Program-made: the position numbers and the translations under genes | Shown: positions 22,722 through 35,956 of the stretch, piece by piece | Layout: each line of letters starts with the position of its first letter | Position numbering within the stretch: the first letter of the stretch is position 1 | The notes under the pieces: model-generated | What the model was told of the DNA's origin: nothing | The model's database searches: none | The model's input: the letters and a program-made list of their open reading frames with translations, nothing else | From: Paraphaeosphaeria minitans | Lineage: Eukaryota; Ascomycota; Dothideomycetes; Pleosporales; Didymosphaeriaceae | Length of the DNA stretch: 64,000 bases | Assembly: GCA_015832175.1 (NCBI GenBank) | Contig: WJXW01000007.1 | Span: 744,001-808,000 of the forward strand | Direction of reading: 5' to 3'

Positions 22722-24334
22722 CTACGCCCGTGCAATCCACCCGCTGTGTACGAAGAAGTCAAATATTTGCCTCGTCTTTCGTTCGTCAATCTTGGCGATC
22801 TCGATGGCAGTCCGTCTCTTAAGAGGACCACCCTGCTTCATCGCCTCTCGGATCAAGTTCTCTTTAATCACGAAGTAAGGCTTTGGTAGGATGCGAAGAA
22901 GTCGACAGAGTTCTGTCTCTTCCGGCGTGAGGAGCTGCAAGTCCGATGCTACTTCCTTCCCAAACTTCAATGGTACCGTGTTAGGGAGAGCCTTTGGTAC
23001 GAACTTGGTCTTCGAATGCTGCGGTATTGGCACGCCGTTGGTTCCGCTTGGCTGGTCCGGAGGCGGCGTCGAAAGACCGTTCTTTTGGCGGAGGTGAAGA
23101 GGCAGTTCAGATGCTATCAGTGCTGATGTCGCTGAAGGTGTCTCAAAGGGGGGCGTAGGCTTGCTCATTCGGTTTGACGCAAGGCGATCGAATTGGCCTA
23201 ATGGAGGTGCACGGGACTGCCGTTGCTGTTTCTCTTGCTCGTATTTCTCGCCCTGTTTGAGATCTGTGATCTGGTGGTTCCTCCAGTCCTGCAGTTGTGA
23301 TATGGCCTGCCGCAAGCTGTGCTCGTATATGAGCCCATCGCAGAACTTCTCAAAGTCGGCATGCTTCATCATCCTGGCGAAGGGCTTCGCCTTGTTAAGG
23401 AGATCCCTTTCTTCTTTCGTTCGCTTTTTGTCGGCAGCAGCATTCTTCCGGTATTCCAGGAGCTTATGTTCAAAGATGACCTTCTTGCGCTCGACCCGGG
23501 AGTCCAGCTTGGAGTTGTAGATCTCCATGACGGTCATCTTAAGTTCCATCTCTGGCTCGATTTCGCCTGTCCGAGGGTTGACGCCATCGCCGGGTTCGAA
23601 CTGCATGTGCTGCACGGCTTCTTCTGCCTCGTTGAAGTACTCCGTCTCGAATTCCAGCCGACCAGGCATGTATCCCTGCACTTCGTGACATGCCGGTACA
23701 CTGGCAGTTGGTTTCTGCTTCGGCGTGGCGGGCGGCGCATTCTGTGCGTCCTCCTTCCTCTGCTCTATCCTCCTCTTTTTGTTGGCTTGAAACACATCTC
23801 GCGGTATCCGGTCGCTGAGCTCGGTATTATCCGGGCTGGCTCTCTCTGGCAGGGGAAACTTGGAGCTATTGATGTAGGAGTTTACGTAGTGGTCGCGTAC
23901 TTCGTCCTTGGATCTGAACCCGCCAATGTGATCTGCTATGTCGGCCCATGACCCTAGGCCGTATGTTTCTGCCCCTTCGAGGAGGGCTAGCTCCTCGTCC
24001 GCACCCCAGTCTTCGGTGAATATTGGTATAGAGTGTTGCTCAATAACTTGGTATGAATGTGTCTTCGGGTCATGATCGCGGGAGAACTTTGCGTCGGAGA
24101 AGCAGGGCACGCAGAGGTCGAACTCGTGGCAGACATCGCTGGCGCAGCGTATGCGTACCTGTAAGAGTCAATGCTGTATTTTTGTGATCTCTGTCCAAGC
24201 GAGCATCTAGTGTAGCATGCGCCTGCAGCTTGGGGGCTTACCGTCGATGTTATGTCCGACGAGCACACGTCGCACACGTACTTGACGCCGCCCTCGGTGC
24301 CCCGCGACGCGGTCTTCTTCTTGATCAGGCCCAT
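22722..24334 (-). CDS. ADA2: Transcriptional adaptor Ada2 (SAGA histone acetyltransferase module)
   Basis: Ada2 binds and stimulates Gcn5 within SAGA and ADA complexes in the nucleus. Two exons: 24334-24242 and 24158-22722, separated by an 83-bp intron with GTAAGC..ACAG ends. The product has 509 aa. Domains in order: a ZZ zinc finger (residues about 20-75, with [24 protein letters not shown]); a SANT domain ([17 protein letters not shown], about 87-130); a central ADA region with charged helices ([18 protein letters not shown]); and a C-terminal SWIRM domain (about 425-509, [27 protein letters not shown]). The intron falls between the second and third zinc ligand groups of the ZZ domain. Divergent from SCH9, with 714 bp between the starts. 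Confidence 0.95.
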
Positions 24335-25048
24335 ATCAGCTGTTTAGTGCCTTGCGCGTGGACTAAGCAGCGAGAGAGCGGGTGCAGCTGCCACGCTGGG
24401 CGGCCGGCTGGAGCTCGACAGAGGGCGTGGCTGTGTCTGTTTCAGCGCGTTTGCGCGTACGCAAAGCAGCTCCACACTGCGGCTCGGCCAGGTGAATGCA
24501 GCGCGGTGAGTGGATATGACGTCGCAAGCTGGCGATGTAACTCTGGATCGCGGCGGCGGCGGAGGCGCGGGCGGGCGGGCGAGCGGCTGGGCCGTGATGG
24601 ACAGGCTTTGGTATCACGGACTCGCTATCTACAGGCTCCGATGAGAGGCGTCGACGTCGCTTCACGGCCCATGAGGTGTTGTCAAACGGCTAGCTGCTTC
24701 GAGGGACCAGCTGCGCAGGGCGAGCGAGCCTGTGCGTTGCTGAGGGACCTGGGACAGACAGAAACAGACAGTCGCCGCTTGCGCTTGGCGCGAGCCTGAG
24801 ACACTGGAGATTGATCCCCACTGCCCTCCCCAAACACATTCAAGGACCGCGTTCGCTGTGAAAAGGAGTCGCCCTTCGCCACTGCACGTACGCAACATAA
24901 CTCTCGTGCCCGCCAACGCTGCTGCACCCCGTGACCCCATATTTTCGAACGCACCCCGCCTCCTGCGTACCTCGTCTCTCCCACCGAGGACCCTCTTTCT
25001 CTCTCCAACACCGGTACCTGAGCAGCCAACCAGCCCGCCGTCGCAACC
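24335..25048. promoter_or_regulatory. Shared upstream region of ADA2 and SCH9
   Basis: 714 bp between two divergent ATGs. It is GC-rich on the ADA2 side and pyrimidine-rich just before SCH9 (CTCTTTCTCTCTCC), as is common in fungal leader regions. No specific operator was recognised. Confidence 0.5.
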
Positions 25049-27180
25049 ATGAGCTGGAAACTCACCAAGAGTGCGTCCGCCCGCCCGGATCCTGCAGTCC
25101 TCCACTAACTATGCGTAGAACTCAAGGAGACCCACCTTGCGCCGCTCGCAAACACCTTTAGTCGCTCGTCCTCCACATCTACCATTGTCGGCGGCGAGCA
25201 GACGCCCAGGGCCACGAGCAGCACCGCGCTCTCAGACTCAAAAGATCCCAATGGCATCGGTGCGTAGCTGCGAGCCTCTCTGCTTGCCAACACTGCTGAC
25301 CAAGTCCAGCCGCCTCCGAAGCAAATGCTACCCCTCCTCCACCGCCTCTCCGCCCTGGTATCTTGATAGTGACCCTCCATGAGGGCAAGGGCTTCTCGCT
25401 TCCGCCGGGTGCAGAGCAGCATTTCCAGGGCGGCGGACACCACCAAGGTTCGCTATCACAAGGCGCCGGGTTCTCGGTTGCCGGGTCTATGCGCCCTGGC
25501 TCGTCATCACGGAGTCAGGTCGCCGGCTCGTACAGCTCGAATCGACCGCAGTCCGCTGCTGGCAGCATCAACGCGGTCCCCACCATCCATGGACGCTACT
25601 CATCCAAATACCTACCCTATGCACTGGTCGATTTCGATAAGCAGCAGGTCTTCATCAATGCGGTCTCAGGAACTCCTGAAAACCCGCTGTGGGCTGGAGG
25701 AAACACGCAGTACAAGTTCGATGTGTCTCGAACTACAGATATGAGCGTATCGCTGTACATTCGCAACCCCTCTTCACCGCCAAACGCAGGCCGAGCCGAC
25801 GACATCTTCATCGGGAAGTGCCAGCTCCGTCCGAGGTTCGAAGAGTCACAGGCCGCTGACGCAGCTGCGAAGAAGGAGACTGGCACGGGTCAAATCGGGG
25901 CTGAGTGGTTGGAGCTTCAATTTGGCACTGGTTCCATGAAGGTTGGCGTGAATTTTGTAGAAACCCTGAAAGACAAGCTCTCTATCGACGACTTTGATTT
26001 GCTCAAGGTTGTTGGTAAAGGCAGCTTCGGCAAGGTCATGCAGGTCATGTACGTATCGTATCGACCCTAACATGGTCTTCGCACATGCTAACGGCTTCCA
26101 GGAAGAAGGACACCCACCGGATCTATGCCCTCAAGACCATCCGCAAGGCGCACATCATCTCCCGCTCCGAAGTCGCGCACACCTTAGCAGAGCGTTCCGT
26201 TCTTGCCCAGATCAACAACCCGTTCATCGTACCACTGAAGTTTTCCTTCCAGTCGCCCGAGAAGCTGTACTTTGTTCTCGCGTTCGTGAACGGCGGCGAG
26301 CTCTTCCACCACTTGCAGAAGGAACAGCGTTTCGACATTAATCGTGCTCGATTCTACGCAGCAGAACTTTTGTGCGCCTTGGAATGCTTGCACGGTTTCA
26401 ACGTCATTTACCGAGACTTGAAGCCCGAGAACATCCTTCTGGATTACACTGGTCACATTGCGTTGTGTGATTTCGGTCTCTGCAAGCTGGACATGAAGGA
26501 TGAAGATCGGACAAACAGTGAGCAGACGCGGCCTGGATTATTAACTTTAACTAACATCCTCTAGCATTTTGTGGAACGCCTGAGTATCTTGCTCCGGAGC
26601 TTCTCACTGGAGCAGGCTACACGAAGACTGTCGATTGGTGGACGCTCGGCGTTCTCTTGTATGAGATGCTGACAGGTCTCCCACCGTTTTACGACGAGAA
26701 CACCAACGACATGTACCGCAAGATCCTCACAGAGCCTTTGCACTTCCCCGGACCAGAGATCGTGCCACCGGCTGCGCGAGATTTGCTAACTCGTCTCCTC
26801 GATCGCAATGCCGAGAAGCGTCTGGGAGCCAAGGGTGCTGCGGAGATCAAGGCACACTACTTCTTTCATAGTATCGACTGGCGGAAACTTTTAGAGAGGA
26901 AGTACGAGCCTAGCTTCAAGCCCAATGTGGTAAGTCAACTCCCACACGATATTGATTGTGCATTCCTCCTGACATAACACAGGCTGATGCGAAGGACACG
27001 GACAACTTTGATGTCGAGTTCACCCGCGAAGCTCCCACCGACTCGTATGTGGACGGACCAATGCTTTCACAGACCATGCAGCAGCAGTTCGCTGGTTGGT
27101 CATACAACCGTCCCGTTGCCGGTCTCGGAGACGCGGGTGGATCGGTCAAAGATCCCTCGTTTGAGGATGCGGCACGGTAG
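25049..27180 (+). CDS. SCH9: AGC-family serine/threonine kinase Sch9 with N-terminal C2 domain
   Basis: Sch9 is a nutrient-responsive kinase downstream of TORC1 (and Pkh kinases) that controls growth, stress resistance and lifespan. Six exons: 25049-25070, 25119-25259, 25310-26048, 26102-26517, 26565-26929 and 26983-27180. All junctions are GT..AG, giving 626 aa. The C2-like domain occupies roughly residues 70-270 (GILIVTLHEGKGFSL, YLPYALVDFDKQQVFINA). The kinase domain begins at about 288 with VVGKGSFGKV, followed by IYRDLKPENILLD, DFGLCKL and the T-loop TFCGTPEYLAPE with Thr440. The AGC tail ends with a hydrophobic motif FAGWSY, the type of site phosphorylated by TORC1. The first exon codes for only seven residues plus one base; it is supported by the clean splice into a Leu-Lys-Glu-rich start. 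Confidence 0.96.
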
Positions 27181-27881
27181 AGTTCTGCAAGGAGGGAGAG
27201 TTTGTGGATGTATAAGCACGGAACGATCTAGCCAAGGGCATGGGGGGCTGATGGCCTCGGGCAGAACGCATCATAAATTTCGCTTAGCGAGTAGTCTACC
27301 GGTCCAACTCACAGTGGCTGGGAACCTCGCCTAGCAGACAGATGAGCAGATGTTTGGCCCGGACCATTTGAGACTTTGCAAGCGTGGGGAGGCGTGGGCG
27401 TGGAACGGGAAATCATGAATCAGGCGCAGCAGACGGCAACACACGCCGAGCGGCAACTCAAAACGACTTACACATCTTGAAAACCACACTTTGTGTATGC
27501 TTAAGGCCTTGGCCATTGGCAACAGTGCTTACTGACCAGGCTGCATCGCTTGCGTGATGTATCCAGCATCCTGTCTAGAAAACGCCAAAAGCTTTACCCC
27601 TGCTCCTGCCCCTCATTATGACGCCCGGTGCCGCCTTTCAACCCCACCTGTGTCTGGCGCGCTGACTACTTCACATTCTTTTACCTACACCTGACCGCGG
27701 AAATACAAACACTCACTCCGCCCCTCCGTCCCCTGATTGAATATTTGTAAGCTGTCCAATTGCTGTTTTAATCGTCAGCTCTGCGCCCGTTCCAATCCCT
27801 CGTCACGTTTCGTTGGCCGTCACTAAGAGCACCCCGCCAGCCCTGTACCACAACAAAAACAACCCCCCCCCCAAACACACA
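27181..27881. promoter_or_regulatory. Region upstream of PGI1
   Basis: 701 bp between SCH9 and PGI1. The 200 bp before the PGI1 ATG are C/T-rich, with blocks such as CTCCGCCCCTCCGTCCCC and a C run directly before the start, typical of strongly expressed glycolytic promoters in ascomycetes. The ATG context is CACACAATGCC. Confidence 0.5.
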
Positions 27882-29594
<1,713 letters not shown>

Positions 29595-30354
29595 GGCAAG
29601 GAGGCGCCTTCAAGCAGCAGAAATGACGATCCGGTAACGATCATACGAATTGAGGAAATTACTGGCGAGTATCTGGCAGGGTCATAGATTCAAGCTCGAA
29701 CGAGCAATCTAAAAGTATCAATAGAGGGCCTAGATCGAGTGTGATTTGTGTAGTCTTCAGGTTCTGAACAGCCTCCCTTTAGTGGGGCAGACGGCAGGGC
29801 ACAACGATCGTTTTAGCCACATTGGTGGCACGAGACCGCTCGTTACTCCCACCCATCTATGGATACACTCACCTTGTTGGGCGCAGTTACCTCGTACTTA
29901 CAGCTTTGCCTGGGTCTCATCCTCTCTCACCCCTCACACTCTTCTGAATTAATTCACTAGCATTGCTACCCGTTCCCACTCTCCACTCGCATACCAGAAT
30001 GTCCACTCGCATACCAAAATGCTACAGTCGCTTATTAAGAAGATTACCTACTTCCCCGTCTGAGCGTGCCAAGGATGCTTGCGCCGCTAGAGGTGCCTTA
30101 ACAGTTGGCACGCTTGTCACTCAGGCGTTCAGTTAACCCTCACAAGAATTATCAAGTTGTCTTGCAGTAAAAGGATTCCGAGATTGAGTTTCTGCGGAAG
30201 TAGGTCAATGCGCTACACGCGCACCTGGCAGCGCAACTGGCAGCATCGTCCACTCGAGAGGACAAGTTGGTTGACTTAGTTGATAAACCTCCGCGTCCCA
30301 GCTGATGGGACTGGTCCTCCGACAACACCCAGTAACTCACTTTCTCTCCACATC
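29595..30354. other. Intergenic region with a 20-bp tandem duplication
   Basis: 760 bp with the PGI1 3' UTR. At 29981-30020 there are two adjacent copies of TCCACTCGCATACCARAAT. Nothing coding is supported. Confidence 0.5.
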
Positions 30355-31368
30355 ATGTCGAGCCCTATCCACTCGTTATGGCTCGCCGTCTTCGCCGTCT
30401 ACTCCTTCTGGATCTCCCTGGCGCACGCGGTCTCCGGGCAAGAACCCCTGAAAGGCGCCACAGAGGGCAGAGGATACAATCTTGGAGAGCCAATACCTGT
30501 CAGTTGTCTGAACAGGACAGTGTGAGTCGCATCAACGTAAACGCAGGTGCACAAAGCACGAGACTGACCACCCTCCAGCGAAACAGGCGAACACATAACC
30601 GACGCCTCGGGGCAACTCCAATACATCCCCTTCCCAACCTGCAACGAGACCGGGCGCCCCCTCGAGCTTTTCTTCGGCGTCGAGCAGTCCCTCAACTGCA
30701 CGCTGGATTTCATTTCAGACCCGTTTTTCCACCTCCTCGAGTTCTACATCCACAACGACGCGCCGCTGAGCTGCCGCATCCCGTCGAAGCCGCTGCCGCC
30801 CTCCGTGCTAGAGAAGGACTTCCGAGAAGTGGACGAGAACACGCAGGAGGGCGCGCTGGGGAGTCAGAGCAGCTTATACACGCCGCTGGTGGTTGCGCTG
30901 AGCGGGACACTCCAATTGAGCCACTTGCATGTCGGGAACGACCTGAATCTGCTCGTGCACGCGAAGCCCAAGAGCGAGGACCCGGGGACCATCGATGCGG
31001 CGACTGCGTACAGTATCGCTAGCCATACGCGGAATGCGAGGGTCACGATTGGGGATAGCTTGAGTCTACATTTCAGCGTAAGGTGGTATCCGTCTACCAC
31101 GCTGCCGCCCGGTTGGAGCGGGTACGGCGGACACTTGTACAAGAGCACGTTTTTGTACTGCTTGTTGAGCGCGGGGGCGAGTGCGGCTATTTGTGTGGCG
31201 TACTTTAGGGGTGTGGAGCTGCCGAGGAGGCTGAAGCGGTATGCGGGGGATCGGATGGGCGTGGGGAGGGGCGGTGGTTATGGATTGCCGGTTGCGAATG
31301 GGAGGGGAAATGGATATGGCGGATACGGGTATGGGATTGGGACGGGGAACGGGAAGAGGATTGACTAG
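30355..31368 (+). CDS. Uncharacterised single-pass secretory-pathway membrane protein
   Basis: Two exons, 30355-30521 and 30579-31368, with a 57-bp intron (GTGAGT..CCAG); product 318 aa. The N-terminus is a signal peptide (LWLAVFAVYSFWISLAHAVSG). The luminal part of about 200 residues has NRT, NET and NCT sequons and four or more cysteines (CLNRT, FPTCNETG, LNCTLDF, LSCRIPS), so it is probably glycosylated and disulfide-bonded. One TM helix follows (FLYCLLSAGASAAICVAYF, about residues 255-275). The cytosolic tail is Gly/Tyr/Arg-rich (YGGYGYGIGTGNG). I take it to be a conserved but unnamed fungal type I membrane protein; the function is unknown. Confidence 0.75.
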
Positions 31369-31617
31369 GATGAAGTTCTGGGGAGCGCCAGATAGTTGTG
31401 GGATGATAAGCGGGATAGGTGTATAGCATCAACGCAGTGTATATGTGCAGAATCGAGAATACAGGTGATTTTTGTGCAATTGGGGTGTCCACTTTTCTAT
31501 ATGCCAAACAGTAACCACACCAATACAACAGTAATTGTACAGAATATGTGCGCCGACCCTGCTATCACAGTAACAGAACTCGACCGTAGCACAGCCATCT
31601 TCTCCATGATATCCCAT

Positions 31618-32352
31618 CTACCACCCCTTTCTGGTCAACTCGCTCACACGCCCCGTCACCTCCTGGAACCCCTTCTTGAACAGCGTCCTCCACCGCTCAC
31701 TCTTCAGCCTCTTCCGCTTCAACCCAGGTCGCTCGTGGAACCTTTGTTTCATCATATCGTGGCGAATCTTGTTCCTCGACATTAGACTGCTCAACATGGT
31801 AATTCCTCTCACCAGATCCCTTCCAGCCTCAGGCTTCAAGTCAACGGTCCGACCAAACGCCGGGTTCAGCCGGGGATACACCTGCTTCTCGGGTTCGAGG
31901 GGCACAACCGGGGCTTGGCTCGGCAGGTTGAGCGGCAGGCCGTCCATGCTCATGCTGTCGAAGTCGAGCCCCGCGGTGCGCCGCTTGAATGCGGAGCCGG
32001 ACCGCGCATTGCTGAAGTTGCTGCCGAAGGCCTTGCGCGCGGCTTCCTCTTGCGAGGTGCGTGTGTAGGCCGACGGCGACTGGCGGGCAAAGGCGCGCCC
32101 CGGCATGGAGCTGAAGAGGCTGTCGATGGCTTCGCTGGTGCGCTCGGCGCTCGCGGGGACGTTGGGCTGGGCTGGGTCGTCAAAGGATAGGCCTTCTTTG
32201 GTCTGGGGCTGTGCGGCTTGGGATGTCTTCGAGGTCGATATCGTGCGATACGCGGTCCATGATGGTGCTGCCCGTGTGAGGGTTTGGGTGCAGGAGAGGC
32301 GCGAGAGCGACGTCGGGCGGAGCAGGAGCTCGCCGAGGGAGCGGGAGCTCAT
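31618..32352 (-). CDS. MRP21: Mitochondrial small ribosomal subunit protein bS21m
   Basis: A component of the mitochondrial 37S ribosomal subunit. Single exon, 244 aa. The N-terminus is rich in Arg/Ser/Leu without acidic residues (MSSRSLGELLLRPTSLSRLS) and looks like a mitochondrial targeting sequence. The middle is a poorly conserved linker. The S21 domain is at the C-terminus (about 190-244), with NKIRHDMMKQRFHERPGLKR and KRLKSERWRTLFKKGFQE, the parts that define fungal Mrp21. The long linker before the S21 domain is normal for fungi. Divergent from the RBM25-like gene, with 287 bp between the starts. Confidence 0.9.
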   Translation of the reverse strand: MSSRSLGELLLRPTSLSRLSCTQTLTRAAPSWTAYRTISTSKTSQAAQPQTKEGLSFDDPAQPNVPASAERTSEAIDSLFSSMPGRAFARQSPSAYTRTSQEEAARKAFGSNFSNARSGSAFKRRTAGLDFDSMSMDGLPLNLPSQAPVVPLEPEKQVYPRLNPAFGRTVDLKPEAGRDLVRGITMLSSLMSRNKIRHDMMKQRFHERPGLKRKRLKSERWRTLFKKGFQEVTGRVSELTRKGW

Positions 32353-32639
32353 TGTGGATGACCCCTTGGTATTTTATGAAGCTTGAGAAAGGATAAAATT
32401 CATGGTCGGCCCGCAATTGGGAAGCTGTATGGACGGATGATGATGGACATGTTTCGTCGCGGTCTCCAAATTCGGTCGGTACGGTAGTTCCTCGGGCCCG
32501 GCGCGCTTGGCATTGGTGCGCGTGGAGCCTGCCGTTCACCTTTTTACCCGCCGCGCGCCTGCCCGGACATTCACTGATACCTTCTTTAGATCAACTGGAC
32601 TTGAAATTGCGAGAGTACACTCGCAAACGCCAAATTGAA

Positions 32640-34976
32640 ATGTATAATAATTACGGTGGTAACATGTCCCCGCGCTGCGAATCGACAAATGTTAACTTGA
32701 GTGACAGGTTACAACCGGCCTCCGGGCTATGGAGCACCTCCAGGCATGGCTCCGCCTCCGGGCATGGGTATGTATGGGATGCGCGAACTTGCGACCTCGT
32801 TCCAAATGATTGTAGCTGACAACTTATGGTAGGCCCTCCTGGTGCAGCCGCCGCACCTCCCGGTGTAGCACCACCTGGCGTCCAATTCAATGGCCCTCCC
32901 CAGCTCGGCGGACCGCGCCCGCTTCCCCCCAACTTCCAGCCGCCCGCGGGCATGCCGAACATCAACTTCAGTGCGCCTGTTATCCGCCTAGGAACCTCTG
33001 CATCGCAACGCGGCGGTAACCTGGACAGCCTTACCGGCCGGCGCGATGGCGGGACTCCGCTTGCACGACGCGGATTGGGCATGGATGACCGAGATGGCAG
33101 GCGCGAAGACGCGAGGCCTCTGCATCCTCCCACGCGCGAGGAGATTGCGCGCACCATTTTCGTGGGCAACATCCCTCCCGGGCTCGGCGACGCTGGCATC
33201 GAGAGGATCTTGGAAACGGCTGGAACTTTCACTAGGTTCACGCGCGCGAAGGATGCTAACGACAAGGTCCAGACATTTGGTTTCGCTGAATATGGGGATG
33301 CTCAGAGCTTGCGGACTGCGACGGAGCTCTTCCAAGATGTTCAGGTCCCCACGAAGCGACAGACTCCCGGTGAAAAGAAGGATCGCGACGAGGTCGAGAC
33401 AACTAAATTACAGATCGTGATTGACGACGCATCAATCAAGTACGCCGAAAATTGGACCAAGAATGAGGACGACGAACAAATGCAGTTCCGACTGGACTCT
33501 GCCAAGGAAGCCCTCGATCAAGTCTTGACGCAGCTCTTCAACCCCCCGATACTCCACAGGCAGATGCCGAGGATGCCATGATGGATACCAAGAACGAGGA
33601 CAATCCCGACATTGTCCAGATCGACATCGCAGCCAGCGGCGAGGATGATCTTTCGGATATCCCCGCGGAGATGCGTGAGACCGTGGCAGCCGAGATTGCT
33701 GCGTTCCGTGACCGCTCAAACCAGCGCGATCTTGAGCGACTACGCAAGGAGGAAGAAGAAAGCGGAGGAAGGAGTAGCGTAGCTGGAGGTGCCAACGGAG
33801 TTCCCGTCGGACCACGTGCTGATAGAGGTGTCCAGGGCGCCCCTAGCGGACCCAAGGGCTCGCAGTTCCCCCGAGACTACCAGGGCAACATGAAGTTTAT
33901 CAATGGCGAAGCGATGATCAACGGTGGCTTCATCAAACGTGAAGACGACGATGATTCCGCGAGTGACTCCGAGATTGAGGAGCGCCGCAAGAAGAAGAAG
34001 GCTGCTGAACTTGACAGAGAATATGAGCGGGAACTCAAGAGTTGGCTCAGGCAAGAAACCCGACAGACCTCGGCCCTTGAGCGGACACACAATGCCTCGA
34101 AGAACAAGGAGGCCGAAGAGCAGAAGGCTCGTGAGGCCATGGGTACCTATCTCAAGAACTTTGATGACGATGAAGAGGAGGCACGCAAGCACGAACTCTT
34201 CTATCGCGACCATGGCGCCTACATGCGGGAACGACAGAGGTATCGGGAGCGGGAAGAGCGGGAAGATGACATTGACCGAGAGATTGAAGGTAGCGAAATG
34301 GCGACGAGACAGCAGCAGAGGGCGGATGCGCGCGACCAGGCCAATGCTTTCCTCGACGCACAAGCGGAAGAGATGATGCGTGCCAGGACGACTCGCGAGC
34401 AACAGGGCAGCTTCAAGATCTCTCTTGGCGCTGCTGCGAAGAAGCTCGACCAGAAGGCTGCACCCCGTCGCACAGCTGCCGATGTAGAAAATCTGCTTGA
34501 AGACGAGGAGACGGCCGACCCGGCCGACGCCACGAAGCGCAAGCTCATCCCGATCAATTTCGATGCAGCAGTGCGTGCCAATCTCACGCAAGAAGAGGTC
34601 GAGGAGGCACAGAAACAGCTCGCCCGCGATATCCCAGCCGACAAGGAGGGCCTTTGGAAGTGGCCTGTTTCATGGGAGCATCTGCCCGATAAGAACATCG
34701 ACGATGACATCAAGCGGTGGGCTGGAAACAAGGTGCTTGACCTGCTTGGTGTTCAGGAAGACATGATAGTGGATACGATCGTGGAGCATCTGCGGAGCCA
34801 TAATGGCGCTCAATCTTTGGTGGAGAACCTCGAACCGGTCAGTGTCTCTATTTCTCTGGACGTAACTGCTCGCTAACATTACTCAGGTCCTCGAAGATGA
34901 AGCCGAAAGCCTGGTCAAGAAGCTTTGGCGTATGGTCATTTACTACAGCGAGACGGAGAAGCGGGGTATTAAATAA
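32640..34976 (+). CDS. RBM25-like RRM/PWI splicing factor (probable U1 snRNP-associated), one apparent frameshift
   Basis: Proteins of this design (N-terminal RRM, Arg/Glu-rich middle, C-terminal PWI) bind pre-mRNA and help U1 snRNP choose 5' splice sites in the nucleus. Exons: 32640-32658, 32708-32767, 32833-34837 and 34887-34976. The N-terminus is Pro/Gly-rich (YNRPPGYGAPPGMAPPPG). The RRM has RTIFVGNIPPGLGDAG as RNP2-like and QTFGFAEYG as RNP1-like. The middle is charged (EEERRKKKKAAELDREYERE), and the PWI domain includes WEHLPDKNIDDDIKRWAGNKVLDLLG. Within exon 3 the frame breaks near the C6 run at 33542-33547. One additional C would restore continuity with DAEDAMMDTKNEDNPD, so a sequencing indel in the homopolymer is more likely than a real break. 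A 38-bp intron there (33511-33548 region) would be too short. Confidence 0.85.
33542..33547 (+). other. C6 homopolymer at an apparent frameshift
   Basis: The frame open upstream stops about 35 bp later (TGA at 33579-33581), while the downstream frame opens in the +1 register and continues for 420 residues. The only homopolymer in the overlap is this C6 run. Confidence 0.7.
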
Positions 34977-35956
34977 GCGCTGAGTGCTCCATCTGTGCGC
35001 GTTCGAAAAGAGCGGGACTTGTTTTCACGGCTGCGTAGGTCATCGTCCCGTGCAAGTACATGACCAGGACAGCAGTCGGCGGCTTCTTCGCGAGCCATTG
35101 GCTTCACGATGCATAATGTGCAGACGGCCAAGAGTAGTGAGTATGGCGAAAGGGCATTCTTTCATGGCGATATTGATTGGGTGCAGCTTCTCTGGATCTT
35201 CTGCTCCACCAGAGTGTATAGTACCTAGCGTGTTAGCCAGTGTATGGGCTTGGATGAAGTGCAAGGCAACTAGGTGTGTTGCTTTCTGCAAGATTTACTA
35301 ACTGCCAGTGTCTTGTGCGAACTTCCTCTCGAACCCAGACGCGTGCTTGATGTGGTACGTAACGTGTGCACCTCGTACACTACTCGTCCTGACTGCAGGT
35401 CCGTGGTCGAATCCATCAGGAGACGGCCGCGCGCGCAACAGCAGCAGCACGTCTCTCCGCATGCGTCCCACGGTCTGACTCAATGTCGAGATCTAGATGC
35501 AAGGTAGGCATCGCGGAGCCAAGCTTTGCGGCTCCCCCGGCTTTCGCAACCCCCCGGCCCACCACATGCTCACGTGCGGAGACATCCCCGCGGGCCTAGC
35601 TCCACGAGAAATAGCGTGCCCGAAGCTGGTAGGACAGCCGCACGTCGGCCCTGCGCTTGCCGAGCAGCCCACCTCTCCCCAACGGAATCTGTTTCTCCAC
35701 CAATGGGCGTCCGCGTGCGGGGTGCGGCGTCTGGACGCGCATCGCGTTGAGGGGTGTGCCTTGGCGCTGGGGGGACGGCTCGAGCTATATAGGCGTCTTG
35801 CGCGCAATTGAATTTCTCCGTGCGACATTTTCCTCTTTACGAGAAGGCTTCTGCTGTCTGTCGAGTGACGGCTTGATTCCTGATTCCTGATTTCCTGCTT
35901 CCTGCTTCCCTCTTTTCCCTTCGCAGCAGCAGACCACAAACTATCCGCACGCCATC
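34977..35956. promoter_or_regulatory. lgd1: Region upstream of L-galactonate dehydratase
   Basis: 980 bp containing the promoter. Repeated TTCCTGATT/TTCCTGCTT units (about 35876-35910) make a pyrimidine-rich leader ending shortly before the ATG. A TATA-like AGCTATATAGG lies at about 35782. A TCCACCAAT element is listed separately. Confidence 0.5.
35696..35704 (+). promoter_or_regulatory. Candidate galacturonate-responsive element (TCCNCCAAT)
   Basis: The sequence TCCACCAAT matches the TCCNCCAAT motif described upstream of D-galacturonate-induced genes in Aspergillus. It lies 253 bp upstream of the L-galactonate dehydratase ATG and about 80 bp upstream of a TATA-like sequence. The match is exact, but a 9-mer with one free base can occur by chance and also contains a plain CCAAT box. 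Confidence 0.5.

Noticed and set aside
33511..33548. A 38-bp intron in the RBM25-like gene to explain the frame change
   Set aside because: Too short for a fungal spliceosomal intron, with a poor GTCTTG donor. It would also remove LTQLFNPP-like residues that look conserved.
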